Shown piece by piece: positions 42,669 through 51,294 of a DNA stretch of 64,000 nt. The notes below the pieces were generated by a model, which worked only from the letters and a program-made list of their open reading frames with translations, ran no database searches and was not told where the DNA came from. A program made the position numbers and the translations under genes. Within the stretch, counting starts at the first letter, position 1, and each line of letters starts with the position of its first letter. This DNA is from Alloacidobacterium sp963833015 (GTDB taxonomy: Bacteria; Acidobacteriota; Terriglobia; Terriglobales; Acidobacteriaceae): assembly GCA_963833015.1 (NCBI GenBank), contig CAWHWJ010000015.1:62001-126000 (forward strand), read 5' to 3'.

Positions 42669-43223
42669 ATGCATACTCGCGTCTTCACGCTCGCAGTAGG
42701 GTGCGTTTTTCTGTCTTTGACCTTACCTGCTCATGGACAAACCTCATCTGGCCGATCTCGCGGCCATCCGGCTGACGCTTCCGAAGAGAAAGATCCTGCG
42801 GCCATTCTTGAGATTGGCGCGTCCACAAGCTGGAATTTGACCGGAGGTGCGGCGACCTTTGCGCCGAACTTTGCGGTCGAAACTACCCCGATAGAGAACT
42901 GGCTGGAGCTGGAGGCAGGCGTGTCGCCCTTCTATACCCGCAATTCAACGGAATGGGATACCGACCTGCTGTTCAAGAAACTCTGGACCCTCTCGCGCAA
43001 AGCAGAATTCATGCTGGGCGTTGGACCGGAATGGGTTTATCTCAGACAGAACGGGAGGACTACCAACTCAATAGCAGGTGAGGTGGCCGGGGACTTCATG
43101 TTCTGGCCAGCCCACAAGCATCGCTTTGGCTGGTTTCTCGAACCAGCCTATGACTAGAGCTTTGCACGGGGCCATCAACAATCCATCGGCATGAGTGGCG
43201 GTTTGCTTCTCGCGATTCATTGA
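42669..43223 (+). pseudogene. Outer-membrane-type beta protein with premature TAG
   Basis: Signal peptide (VFTLAVGCVFLSLTLPAHGQ), then alternating beta strands (LEIGASTSWNLTGGAATFAP, ENWLELEAGVSPFYT, FMLGVGPEWVYLRQNG). TAG at 43155-43157 interrupts PAYD-x-SFARGHQQSIGMSGGLL, which ends TGA at 43223. The tail after the TAG is the natural last strand. Tyr is the likely original residue. A real nonsense mutation or a base-call error. Confidence 0.65.
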
Positions 43224-43514
43224 TGCTTGATGATAACGCCTGATGGCTACACGCAACTCAGCCGTGGAACGAACCGATGCAAGGGCGGAAAACGGTGATC
43301 CTGTTCTCTGCTCTTCGCCTTTGTCCAGGACTGGATGAGTTATGAGAAGCGTGTTTGTATCGACTGAATCGGGCAAACTCCCGCATCGTCGGCCATTCGG
43401 AAATTACCACTTGGTTACTGACGAATTGCGGTGATCCAACCACTATCCCGAGATGCACTGCTGATCTAATGTTACCGCCCTACACTTTCGTCTGGACACG
43501 TCTCCTGACCAAAC
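43224..43514. other. Gap without recognised gene
   Basis: Between the beta protein and the VOC gene. I see no convincing ORF, repeat or RNA. Confidence 0.5.
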
Positions 43515-43877
43515 TCATTGTAGCGGCCGAGCAAATGACAGCTCGTGGCCATCCGGATCGAGCACGTGGAAATAGCGTTCACCCCACGAGGCGTCCCGTG
43601 GGCTTTCAGGATCAAATCCTTTTTCCTTCAGATGTGTCCAGAACGCATCCACATCCGCAACGTGGAAGATCAGCCGGCCCCACCGCGACACACTCTCACC
43701 TTGTTCGAGGTTGAGGATGGCAGATTCTGAATCGTTTGCTCGCAGCGAAGAGAAACTTGCCCGTTCACCTCCATAAAGCAGTTCCATGCCGAGCACTTCT
43801 CGGTAAAACTGTACTGATGCCTTCATGTTCACAACCCGAAAAGTAACCGCAGAAATCCTTTCAATCGTCGGCGCCAT
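43515..43877 (-). CDS. VOC family (glyoxalase/bleomycin-resistance-like) protein
   Basis: 120 aa, one VOC domain. RISAVTFRVVNMKASVQFYR-EVLGMEL is the first beta-alpha unit, and LIFHVADVDAFWTHLKEKGF, YFHVLDPDGHELSF the second, with candidate metal ligands in each half. Small cytoplasmic enzyme or drug-binding protein of unknown substrate. Monocistronic. Confidence 0.85.
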   Translation of the reverse strand: MAPTIERISAVTFRVVNMKASVQFYREVLGMELLYGGERASFSSLRANDSESAILNLEQGESVSRWGRLIFHVADVDAFWTHLKEKGFDPESPRDASWGERYFHVLDPDGHELSFARPLQ

Positions 43878-44135
43878 ACGCCAGCAGTGTACGTCGAATT
43901 TACTTTCCGGAGTGCATGCGGTGAAAAATCACAGTGGTGGCGAGACCGATCCGTATTCGACCCTGCTCCAGTCACGGGACTTGCAGACGAACTCATAGTG
44001 GGGCATATACACCTCCCACGGTCTCTGGATGATTATGTCTAGATTAGCCCTCTCTCGCCTTTCACGGACGTCCGAGCCCGCCTTAGGCACACGATAATTT
44101 GGATAGGAAAGCATTCTGCTGTAGGTTGAATTGAT

Positions 44136-44489
44136 GTGAACCCAGACACCATCACGATCTCACCGGGACCGCGAATGCGCACCGCTCTCTTGCTGGCGAT
44201 CATTGTGGATACCTTCCAGATTGTTTTCTCCCCCTTATTCTTCGAAGGCGCCGCTTCGCCCGCTGATGACATTCTCGATCTCTGTATGGCGGGGGTCCTG
44301 AGTTACCTTCTCGGCTGGCATTGGGAATTCCTGCCATCGTTCCTTGCCAAGCTCGTGCCCGGTGTGGATTTGGTCCCACTTTGGACGTTGGCTGTTGCGA
44401 ACGTTTACCGGAAATCGAAACGGCTCGGAGTCATCCAGAGAAGAGGTGCAGAAGAAAACCAAACGGAAAGAGACGTTCGAAAATCATAA
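44136..44489 (+). CDS. Hypothetical membrane protein, 117 aa
   Basis: Hydrophobic segments ALLLAIIVDTFQIVFSPLFF and DLCMAGVLSYLLGWHWEFLP, then VDLVPLWTLAVANVYRKSKR. Charged tail. It resembles small uncharacterised acidobacterial membrane proteins. No family named. Confidence 0.6.
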   Translation: MNPDTITISPGPRMRTALLLAIIVDTFQIVFSPLFFEGAASPADDILDLCMAGVLSYLLGWHWEFLPSFLAKLVPGVDLVPLWTLAVANVYRKSKRLGVIQRRGAEENQTERDVRKS

Positions 44490-44633
44490 GCGTGTGCCAC
44501 ACCTTCTCACGCGTGAGTACCTGGATCCGAGTTCAGGACGTATAGTCGCCATTCCGGACGGAACCTTGGCCGGCCCTGCCTGAAAGTCAGGGAAGGCCCA
44601 AACCGGATTGGAGACGGATATAATTTTTGAACC

Positions 44634-45050
44634 ATGAGCGAACATGAGAAGGCTGCCGCACCCAAAAAGATTACGGTCTCGGCTGGCGTCATCGCGGGCA
44701 ACAAGCTCGGCGGCATGACGCCACAATATCCAGCGATTGCGAAGATGCAGCGGATTCAGGGAGCGGTCGCCATCCACATCCTCTTCTCGGCCACGGGTGC
44801 GGTGATGGATGCGACCTTGGCGAGTGGGAACGCGGAGCTGGGCAACGCAGCAGTCTCGTACACTTGGCAGCCAGTGAGCAGTACTCAACAGGAGGCAAGA
44901 CTCGTTTTGCTGGGGATCGGTAAGCGCGGCAAGACATACCTGCGCAACATCATGCTTGTAAATAGCATCAGTATGGTCCCGCATCCCGCCGGTCCGATTT
45001 TCTCTGGGTTCAACTATTGCCAATCCCCACTTCTCTTCGTAACTCCATAA
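44634..45050 (+). pseudogene. Degraded TonB C-terminal domain remnant
   Basis: ITVSAGVIAGNKLGGMTPQY, PAIAKMQRIQGAVAIHILFS and GAVMDATLASGNAELGNAAV match the TonB energy-transducer C-terminal domain. After NAAVSYTWQP the expected W-x-Y-x-P and final strand are lost. No N-terminal helix. A decayed fragment. Confidence 0.6.
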
Positions 45051-45320
45051 ACCCCGCCGCTTCGGAATTGAAGCATCATTTGTGCCACTCATAGTGCCCT
45101 CGGCCATGCTCAAGGCCATCCTTGTCTCGGCCCATGAGTCAGAATCATGTGAGGTGCAGCTAAGATGCAGGCGAAGAAATTGCGAAAACAAAAGTGATAA
45201 TCACAGCCGCCCGTCAAAGTTTCAAGGAGGACTCGGTTTAGCCGTATAGTCGACAAAAAGTTGATAGCAAAATTGGCGCAAATATTTCAAATGTGGATTT
45301 TTTATTTTGTTCAAAAATGA

Positions 45321-45647
45321 TTGATTCACCTGATCGTCGATAACTACGCCACCCACAAACACGCCAAAGTGCGAAACTGGCTGGCGGCACGGCCACGCTT
45401 TCACCTGCACTTCACGCCCACCTACTCCTCCTGGCTTAACCAGGTCGAGCGCTGGTTCGGACTTATCACCCAGCAGGCCATCCGCCGAGGGTCATTCAAA
45501 AGCGTCAAAGAACTGATCGCCAAAATCAACTACTTCGTCCACCACTACAACCGCAACTCCAAACCCTTCGCCTGGACCGCAACCGCTGACTCCATCTTCC
45601 AGAAACTCGCCAGACTATGTGCGCGTGTTTCTGGGACAACATACTAG
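45321..45647 (+). pseudogene. IS630-type transposase C-terminal fragment
   Basis: LIVDNYATHKHAKVRNWLAA, then FHLHFTPTYSSWLNQVERWF and a C-terminal helix: the DDE_3 end with the second Asp (VDNYATHK) and the Glu (NQVERWF). The first Asp and N-terminal HTH are missing, so the element is dead. Confidence 0.85.
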
Positions 45648-45854
45648 AGGCTCATCAGGAAGACAGAGGAGAAGCGAATCATCATCACGATTCCATCATC
45701 TTACATCGATTCCGGCTGCATGCAACTCCGGTTTGAAACCCCACAGCATGTCATCACGGTTACGAAAACGGCAACTATTTCCTTAGATCTCTAAATGTGT
45801 ATATCGCCGATGTGCGTTTTGATGCCATGCAGCGCTGGAAGAGTGACTCGGTCT

Positions 45855-47422
45855 GTGGGTGTTGAAAAAGTCAGTACAAATTAGCTGATTTCCTTGAGAT
45901 CGGTATGGCCATGCGAGATGTTTCGCAGCATAGTTTGACCATGCTGTTGTGGATGGCCATTGTCGGAGGACTAAGGCTCATGATGGGTCAGCGCACGCGC
46001 TCAGAATCGCTGTTCTACTACTTCCGTTTGGAAGATCAGGTTCCAGAGAATCATCTGTTGCGGCTGGTTGATAAGCACATCGAGTTCGGCTTTATTCACG
46101 AGCGGTTGAAGGACAGCTACAGCGATACAGGTCGTCCGTCGATCGATCCGGAGCTGTTGTTGCGCATTCTGTTGATTGGCTATTTGTATGGCATCAGCAG
46201 TGAGCGCAAGCTGGTTGAGGAGTTGCGCATGCACCTGGCATGGCGTTGGTTCACAGGGCTTGGTTTCGATGAGGAAGTTCCGCACCATTCGACGTTTTCG
46301 AAGAATCGCCACGGACGCTTTCAGGAATCGAAGCTGTTCGAGCAGCTGTTTGAACAGGTGGTGGCCCAATGCCTGGCGGTTGGACTGGTACGCGGAGACA
46401 AGCTGTCGGTCGATGGAACTTTTGTTGAGGCAAATGCCTCCAAGGAGAGCCGTATTCCGCGGGAACAGTTGGCAGAAGTTGCGCAGGTCAATCGAACCGT
46501 GCGCGAGTACTTAGCGGAGCTTGAAAGTCAGAACCCAGTAGAGGAGCCGACTCACAATCAGGATAAGGTGTCCACGACCGATCCGGACTCGACCTATGCG
46601 ACCAAGGGCGGCACGCCTGCCCGCATGGGCTACTACAACAATTATCTGGTCGATAATCACAGCTGCATCGTTGTGGGCGTACAGGCTACAGGTGCACGCC
46701 TAAGCGAAGAATCTCGAGCCGCGCAGGAGATGATCGCGCGCTTCGCCCAATGGCAAGGGAGGAAGCCGCAGTCCATTGCTGCCGATGCAAGCTATGGCAA
46801 CGGCGAGTTCTTGCAGTGGTTAATGGATAGGGAGATTACTCCGTACATGCCAACCAGGGATGCAGTTGGGCGAACAAGGAGTCCCTTCTACGGCCCAGAG
46901 CGCTTCACCTATCAACCGGAGAGCAACAGCTATATCTGCCCAGCAGGCCAGCAACTGAACTATGGCGGCCGTAACCAGGGCAACCGCACATTCGGCTATA
47001 TCGGAACGCGCAAGAAGTGCGGCCCCTGCCAACAGAGGTCGCAGTGCACGACCGGACCGTTTCGGTATCTTGCTATCCATATGAACGAAGCAGCTCGGCA
47101 ACGAGCGCGAGATCTCTGGACAACACCGGAGTTCGAGCAGGCACAGCGGCAACGGAAGAAGATCGAAGCGCTGTTTGCGCAGATGAAGAATCACATCGGC
47201 CTCCACCGTCTGCGCCTGCGTAGGTTGAGGTTCGTCCGCGAGCAGTTCTTCCTGGCGGCTACTGCCCAGAACATCAAACGCCTGGTCCGGTTCCTGAGCC
47301 AGCCAATAACACCACTGGCTCCTGCGACAGCATAGTTTCGGTGAGACAGTATCAACTGACTCAACTACAGGGTCTCAATCCCCAAAACACCGGAAAACGG
47401 AGCCGACTTTTTCAACACCCAC
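45855..47422 (+). mobile_element. Complete IS1182-type insertion sequence (1568 bp)
   Basis: Perfect 18-bp terminal inverted repeats, GTGGGTGTTGAAAAAGTC at 45855-45872 and its complement at 47405-47422, with a 4-bp target duplication GTCT on each side (45851-45854, 47423-47426). It encloses a single intact transposase gene. It looks recent and possibly active. Confidence 0.9.
45905..47335 (+). CDS. IS1182 family transposase
   Basis: 476 aa DDE transposase. Starts with a helical N-terminal domain (SESLFYYFRLEDQVPENHLL), then DKLSVDGTFVEANAS (first Asp), SIAADASYGNGEFLQWLMD (second Asp) and KIEALFAQMKNHIGLHRLRL (Glu). A zinc-ribbon-like insert CPAGQQ...CGPC...CTTG lies before the last block, as in many members. 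Full length. Confidence 0.9.
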   Translation: MAMRDVSQHSLTMLLWMAIVGGLRLMMGQRTRSESLFYYFRLEDQVPENHLLRLVDKHIEFGFIHERLKDSYSDTGRPSIDPELLLRILLIGYLYGISSERKLVEELRMHLAWRWFTGLGFDEEVPHHSTFSKNRHGRFQESKLFEQLFEQVVAQCLAVGLVRGDKLSVDGTFVEANASKESRIPREQLAEVAQVNRTVREYLAELESQNPVEEPTHNQDKVSTTDPDSTYATKGGTPARMGYYNNYLVDNHSCIVVGVQATGARLSEESRAAQEMIARFAQWQGRKPQSIAADASYGNGEFLQWLMDREITPYMPTRDAVGRTRSPFYGPERFTYQPESNSYICPAGQQLNYGGRNQGNRTFGYIGTRKKCGPCQQRSQCTTGPFRYLAIHMNEAARQRARDLWTTPEFEQAQRQRKKIEALFAQMKNHIGLHRLRLRRLRFVREQFFLAATAQNIKRLVRFLSQPITPLAPATA

Positions 47423-47487
47423 GTCTGTTATCACCAAATTGAGAATCGGTTATAGTTTGCTCCATTACGTCGAGAGGAATCACATAC

Positions 47488-48357
47488 ATGATGAATCGCA
47501 GAAACTTTCTTATCGGAGGGGTAACTGCTGCGCCCGTTCTCCTGGGCACGCGATATTTATCCGCCGATCCGCTTGGCCTGCCGATCGGTTGTCAGACGTA
47601 TCCTGTACGCAAGTCGATTAATACGGACTTCGCTGGAACGATGAAGGGGTTGAGAGCGGCAGGGTTCACCCAGATTGAGCTGTGCTCGCCATACGGCTAC
47701 GACGATTTTTCGAGCCTCCGGCAGTACAAGCCGCAAGAATTGCTGCGTATGTTGAACGACTGGGGGCTGGGTTGCATCTCTGCGCACTGGGCAGCGGATG
47801 AGCTCTTCAAAACACCAGATAAGAGCATCGAGTATGCGAAGGAATTCGGTATGACACAGATGGCGATCGCCGCGCTTGGGCCGTGGAAGCCGAGGACCAC
47901 GGAGACGCCCGATGACGTGGAGCGTTATGTTGAACCCTTTAACACCTTCGCCGAAAAGGCCCACGCCGCTGGCATCATTGCATTGCTGCACAATGAAGGT
48001 TTCGTCTCCGAATACATAGATGGGAAACCGGTCTACGACATGATGATCGCTGAACTCAACCCCGCTACCACCAAGCTGCAGTTTCAGGTCTCTGCCATGC
48101 AGTTTGGCTATGACCCTGTAACGTATTTCAACAAGTATCCGGGCCGATTCTTATCGATGCACTGCCAGGATTGGGTGAAGGACTCTTCCACCAAGTCGGG
48201 CTTCCGCCAGGTTCCCTTAGGCAAAGGGCTCGTGGATTGGAAGGCAGTCTTTACGGCCGCAAAAACGGGTGGCGTGAAGAACTACTTCGTTGAGCTTGAA
48301 GAAGACCCCGCGTTGATGCCGCCAAGCGTGCCTTACCTGAAGTCGCTGAACGTCTGA
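47488..48357 (+). CDS. Sugar phosphate isomerase/epimerase-like TIM-barrel protein, exported
   Basis: 289 aa. The N-terminus NRRNFLIGGVTAAPVLLG is a Tat- or Sec-type signal. The rest is a xylose-isomerase-like TIM barrel: LPIGCQTYPVRKSI, GFTQIELCSPYGYD, LHNEGF, CQDW and YFVELEEDP hold candidate metal ligands. Heads a four-gene cluster of sugar-modifying proteins (this gene, DUF1080, Gfo/Idh/MocA, second TIM barrel), which fits 3-keto-glycoside chemistry. AGAGGAAT precedes the ATG. Confidence 0.85.
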   Translation: MMNRRNFLIGGVTAAPVLLGTRYLSADPLGLPIGCQTYPVRKSINTDFAGTMKGLRAAGFTQIELCSPYGYDDFSSLRQYKPQELLRMLNDWGLGCISAHWAADELFKTPDKSIEYAKEFGMTQMAIAALGPWKPRTTETPDDVERYVEPFNTFAEKAHAAGIIALLHNEGFVSEYIDGKPVYDMMIAELNPATTKLQFQVSAMQFGYDPVTYFNKYPGRFLSMHCQDWVKDSSTKSGFRQVPLGKGLVDWKAVFTAAKTGGVKNYFVELEEDPALMPPSVPYLKSLNV

Positions 48358-48448
48358 GATCTACCTCAAACCGATTCCGCAGGCGCTTGGTTATTCTATG
48401 GTTTGATGGTTCCCCAGAGGTTACGCTCTGCCAAATTAAGGGAGGCAT

Positions 48449-49117
48449 ATGGGCCTTTATGTTGTACTGAGTAAAAAATCGGTAGCTCTCTGTCTGGCCG
48501 TCCTGCTTGCAGGAGGGCTTTGTCTGTCGGCCCAGAAAAGTAAATTGCCCGGTGAGGATTGGGTTTCACTCTTCAACGGAGAGGACCTTACAGGTTGGTC
48601 CAAGGTCGGAGCGAAAAGCTGGACGGTCGAGGACAAGGTCATTCATGGCAAAGGTCTCACTGCGGCATATGGCTACCTTCAAACCGACAGAGACTATAAG
48701 GACTTTCAGCTTTCATTACGATTCAAGTGCGTTGGCGATGGGAACAGCGGGGTATTTTTTCACACCGGGTTTAAGCCTGGTTCTGTAGATACGACCCAAG
48801 GAATGCAGTTTGAGATCGACTGCAACATGATGCACCATACCGGTGGCGTTTATGGGGAAGATGGGAGAGGCTGGGTTGTTTGGCCGGCGCCGGAGAACGA
48901 AGGCGTGGTGCGAATGGGTGATTGGAATGACTACCTGGTCGAGGTGGTGGGCAATCACTATAAATCCCGATTAAACGGCGTAACGATGGTCGATTTCACC
49001 GATCCAAAGCCGAGCTCGTTTGATGGCAAGATCGCTTTGCAACTCCATGCCGGAGGTCAGGGGAACATGGAGTTCAAAGATCTGTGGATCCGCGATCTTT
49101 CGAACAGATCCAACTGA
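48449..49117 (+). CDS. DUF1080 (3-keto-disaccharide hydrolase-like) lectin-fold secreted protein
   Basis: 222 aa. Signal sequence (SVALCLAVLLAGGLCLSA), then a LamG-like jelly roll: DWVSLFNGEDLTGWSKVG, WTVEDKVIHGKG, FQLSLRFKCVGDGNSGVFF, KIALQLHAGGQGNMEFKDLW. This is the DUF1080 family (PF06439), some of which hydrolyse 3-keto-glycosides. Expression with the adjacent oxidoreductase would fit. GGGAGG precedes the ATG. Confidence 0.9.
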   Translation: MGLYVVLSKKSVALCLAVLLAGGLCLSAQKSKLPGEDWVSLFNGEDLTGWSKVGAKSWTVEDKVIHGKGLTAAYGYLQTDRDYKDFQLSLRFKCVGDGNSGVFFHTGFKPGSVDTTQGMQFEIDCNMMHHTGGVYGEDGRGWVVWPAPENEGVVRMGDWNDYLVEVVGNHYKSRLNGVTMVDFTDPKPSSFDGKIALQLHAGGQGNMEFKDLWIRDLSNRSN

Positions 49118-49118
49118 T

Positions 49119-50078
49119 TCAAACACCGGAGCCATCACTGGAATCTATTCCGCAATCGAAAGTTTGGCCAATGTAACCCTGACGGCGATATCGTCGCTTA
49201 CGCAGCCAACACCCAGTCAACCGCTGCGAGGAGATCTTCCTCATCAGAAGACCGGCGCTCTGCCTGCCGATGCCCGATGGTATGGCGATTGGCGGCAACT
49301 GATTTCAGACCCTGAAGTGGACGCGGTGGATATCTGTCTGCCCACGCACCTTCACAAGGAAGTCGCCTTGAGCGCGTTTGCTCAGGGCAAGCATGTCCTA
49401 TGTGAAAAGCCGATGGCGTTGACCTTTGCTGATTGTGAAGAAATGCTCGATGCCGCCGCTGAGAGTGGCCGTGTCTTTATGGTCGCGCATGTGCTTCGCT
49501 TCGTATCGTCGTATCGTTATGCCGCATCCTTTCTTGTTTCAACTTTGCATGCCTCGGTGCTTTCATGCACGATGCAACGGAAAACCGGTTATCCAAAGTG
49601 GGGGGAATGGTTAGGCCGCGAAGAATGCAGCGGCGGAGCGATCCTTGATCTGCTTATTCACGACATTGACCAGGCCCTCAAACTATTTGGCAAGCCGGAC
49701 ATCGTTCGCGCGATTAGTGATGGGGAGATCGACACCATGAAGGGGTACCTGCGCTATTCCAATGGCCTTGAGGTTGAACTTGTAGGCGGTTGGTATGAGG
49801 CAGGGAGGCCATTTTCTGCTGGTTTCGAGATTTGTGGCAACGGTGCTGAGCTCAAGTTAGAAGCGGGAAAGCTTCGTCTCATTGCCTCAGGCAAAGATCA
49901 GCTGGTCGAGACTCCTGCTGAAGAAGAGTACACAGAACAGATGCGCTACTTCATAGAATGCTGCGAGAAACAAATCGCTCCTGAGCTCTGTCCGCCGGCT
50001 GAATCCGCGGAAGCAGTAAGAATTGCAAATCTTCTTCGCGCATCAAGGGACGGCAACGGAAAGGAATTATCGTGTTAA
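49119..50078 (+). CDS. Gfo/Idh/MocA family oxidoreductase, N-terminus missing
   Basis: The Rossmann domain begins abruptly at TGAITGIYSAIESLANVTLT, directly after the DUF1080 stop, with no start codon or the usual first strand with its GxG. EKPMALTFADCEEMLDAA is the conserved EKP block. EECSGGAILDLLIHDIDQAL holds the catalytic region with the family Asp and His. The frame is open upstream to 49020, overlapping DUF1080. A small deletion probably removed the intergenic gap and the first codons, so activity is doubtful. The stop overlaps the next start. Confidence 0.75.
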   Translation, partial: SNTGAITGIYSAIESLANVTLTAISSLTQPTPSQPLRGDLPHQKTGALPADARWYGDWRQLISDPEVDAVDICLPTHLHKEVALSAFAQGKHVLCEKPMALTFADCEEMLDAAAESGRVFMVAHVLRFVSSYRYAASFLVSTLHASVLSCTMQRKTGYPKWGEWLGREECSGGAILDLLIHDIDQALKLFGKPDIVRAISDGEIDTMKGYLRYSNGLEVELVGGWYEAGRPFSAGFEICGNGAELKLEAGKLRLIASGKDQLVETPAEEEYTEQMRYFIECCEKQIAPELCPPAESAEAVRIANLLRASRDGNGKELSC

Positions 50079-50923
50079 CACCCAAACCGATGGAAATAGG
50101 TCTGGTCTTCTGGGCCGAGCAAGATGTTGATTCCACTTTGCGTCAGCTTGATACTCTCGGTATCCACGCTGGGCAACTGGGCGTGCCTCCGCATCTCCGC
50201 TGTGACGCAGCACTGGATGATTGGGCGCGCGGCCTGGACGAGTGGAAAGTGGCGGTTCCGAGCGCCGTCTGTTCGTATTCGGGTGAAGATTATTCGAATT
50301 TGGAAGTGATTCATCGAACGGTGGGGTTCACAAACGCGGCTCTCAGAGAGGAGCGGATTGCTAGAACAATTGAGGTTTCTAAATTCGCTGCCGCTTTGGG
50401 AATTCATGCGCTTTCGTGCCACATCGGGTTTATTCCGGGTAGCCGAAATGTAACGGTCTATCTGGAGCTACGCGACTTAACGCGAGCTATCTGTGATGCC
50501 TGCGGCGAATCTGGCCAGGACTTTGCTTTGGAAACAGGTCAGGAATCAGCGGAGGTTCTGCTTGGATTTATCGCAGACGTCGACCGAAAGAATCTAAAAG
50601 TGAACTTCGATCCCGCCAACATGATCATGTATGGTCATAGAGACCCCATGGCCGCGCTGGAACTTTTGAGCCCTCATGTGATCTCCGTTCATTGTAAGGA
50701 TGCAAAATCTCCCACACCGGGGACCGTTGGCCTACTAGGCGAAGAGTGCACGCTCGGGGACGGTGAGGTTGATTTCCCGGCTTTTTTAAAGCAGCTAAAG
50801 AAAATGAACTACCGGGGCTTGCTCAGCATCGAGCGTGAGTCACCAGACTCCAGCAAGAGATTAGCTGACATAGCGATCGGCATACAGCGGCTGGCGCGCT
50901 GGAATGCGGCGATGAAAATGTGA
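50072..50923 (+). CDS. Sugar phosphate isomerase/epimerase-like TIM-barrel protein
   Basis: 283 aa from GTG 50072, overlapping the oxidoreductase stop. EIGLVFWAEQDVDSTLRQLD, HALSCHIGFIPG, FALETGQESAEVLL, VNFDPANMIMYG (metal Asp), SVHCKDAKSP (metal His) and LLSIERESP (metal Glu) are the ligands of a xylose-isomerase-like barrel. No signal peptide, so cytoplasmic. Last gene of the sugar cluster. Confidence 0.85.
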   Translation: MLTPKPMEIGLVFWAEQDVDSTLRQLDTLGIHAGQLGVPPHLRCDAALDDWARGLDEWKVAVPSAVCSYSGEDYSNLEVIHRTVGFTNAALREERIARTIEVSKFAAALGIHALSCHIGFIPGSRNVTVYLELRDLTRAICDACGESGQDFALETGQESAEVLLGFIADVDRKNLKVNFDPANMIMYGHRDPMAALELLSPHVISVHCKDAKSPTPGTVGLLGEECTLGDGEVDFPAFLKQLKKMNYRGLLSIERESPDSSKRLADIAIGIQRLARWNAAMKM

Positions 50924-51294
50924 AGTAGTGCCGAGCGACAAAAGAACATTACCAATGTCTCACAAAGGCTTAGTAGGACTGAAACGTCTATATGGGTCAA
51001 CTATGCACGGACAGCTGCTTTAGCAATATCGCATCATTCCGGATTTAGAAATTCGTCACGGCGAGACCGGAATTCCCGCGAATAGAGAGCTGCCACAATC
51101 TGTCAATAAAGAGCTAAATCGCCGAGTATCAATTTGAACTCGCTCAGGCTGGAAACCCGCTTTGGCCTGAAATCACCAATCGGGAACCTAGGGCAATTTC
51201 AAACGGAACCCCGGCTCTCGAACGAACGTACAGGCTGATATAAGCTCGGGCACGCGAGGAAGAATAATCTCGCCCTACGTAACCAAGGGGAAGT
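50924..51294. other. Intergenic gap upstream of the ADOP gene
   Basis: 371 bp without a convincing gene. CAAGGGGAAGT just before 51295 is the ribosome site of the permease. Nothing else recognised. Confidence 0.5.

Noticed and set aside
44484..45191. 235 aa minus-strand ORF
   Set aside because: No family motif, and it overlaps the recognisable TonB remnant on the other strand.
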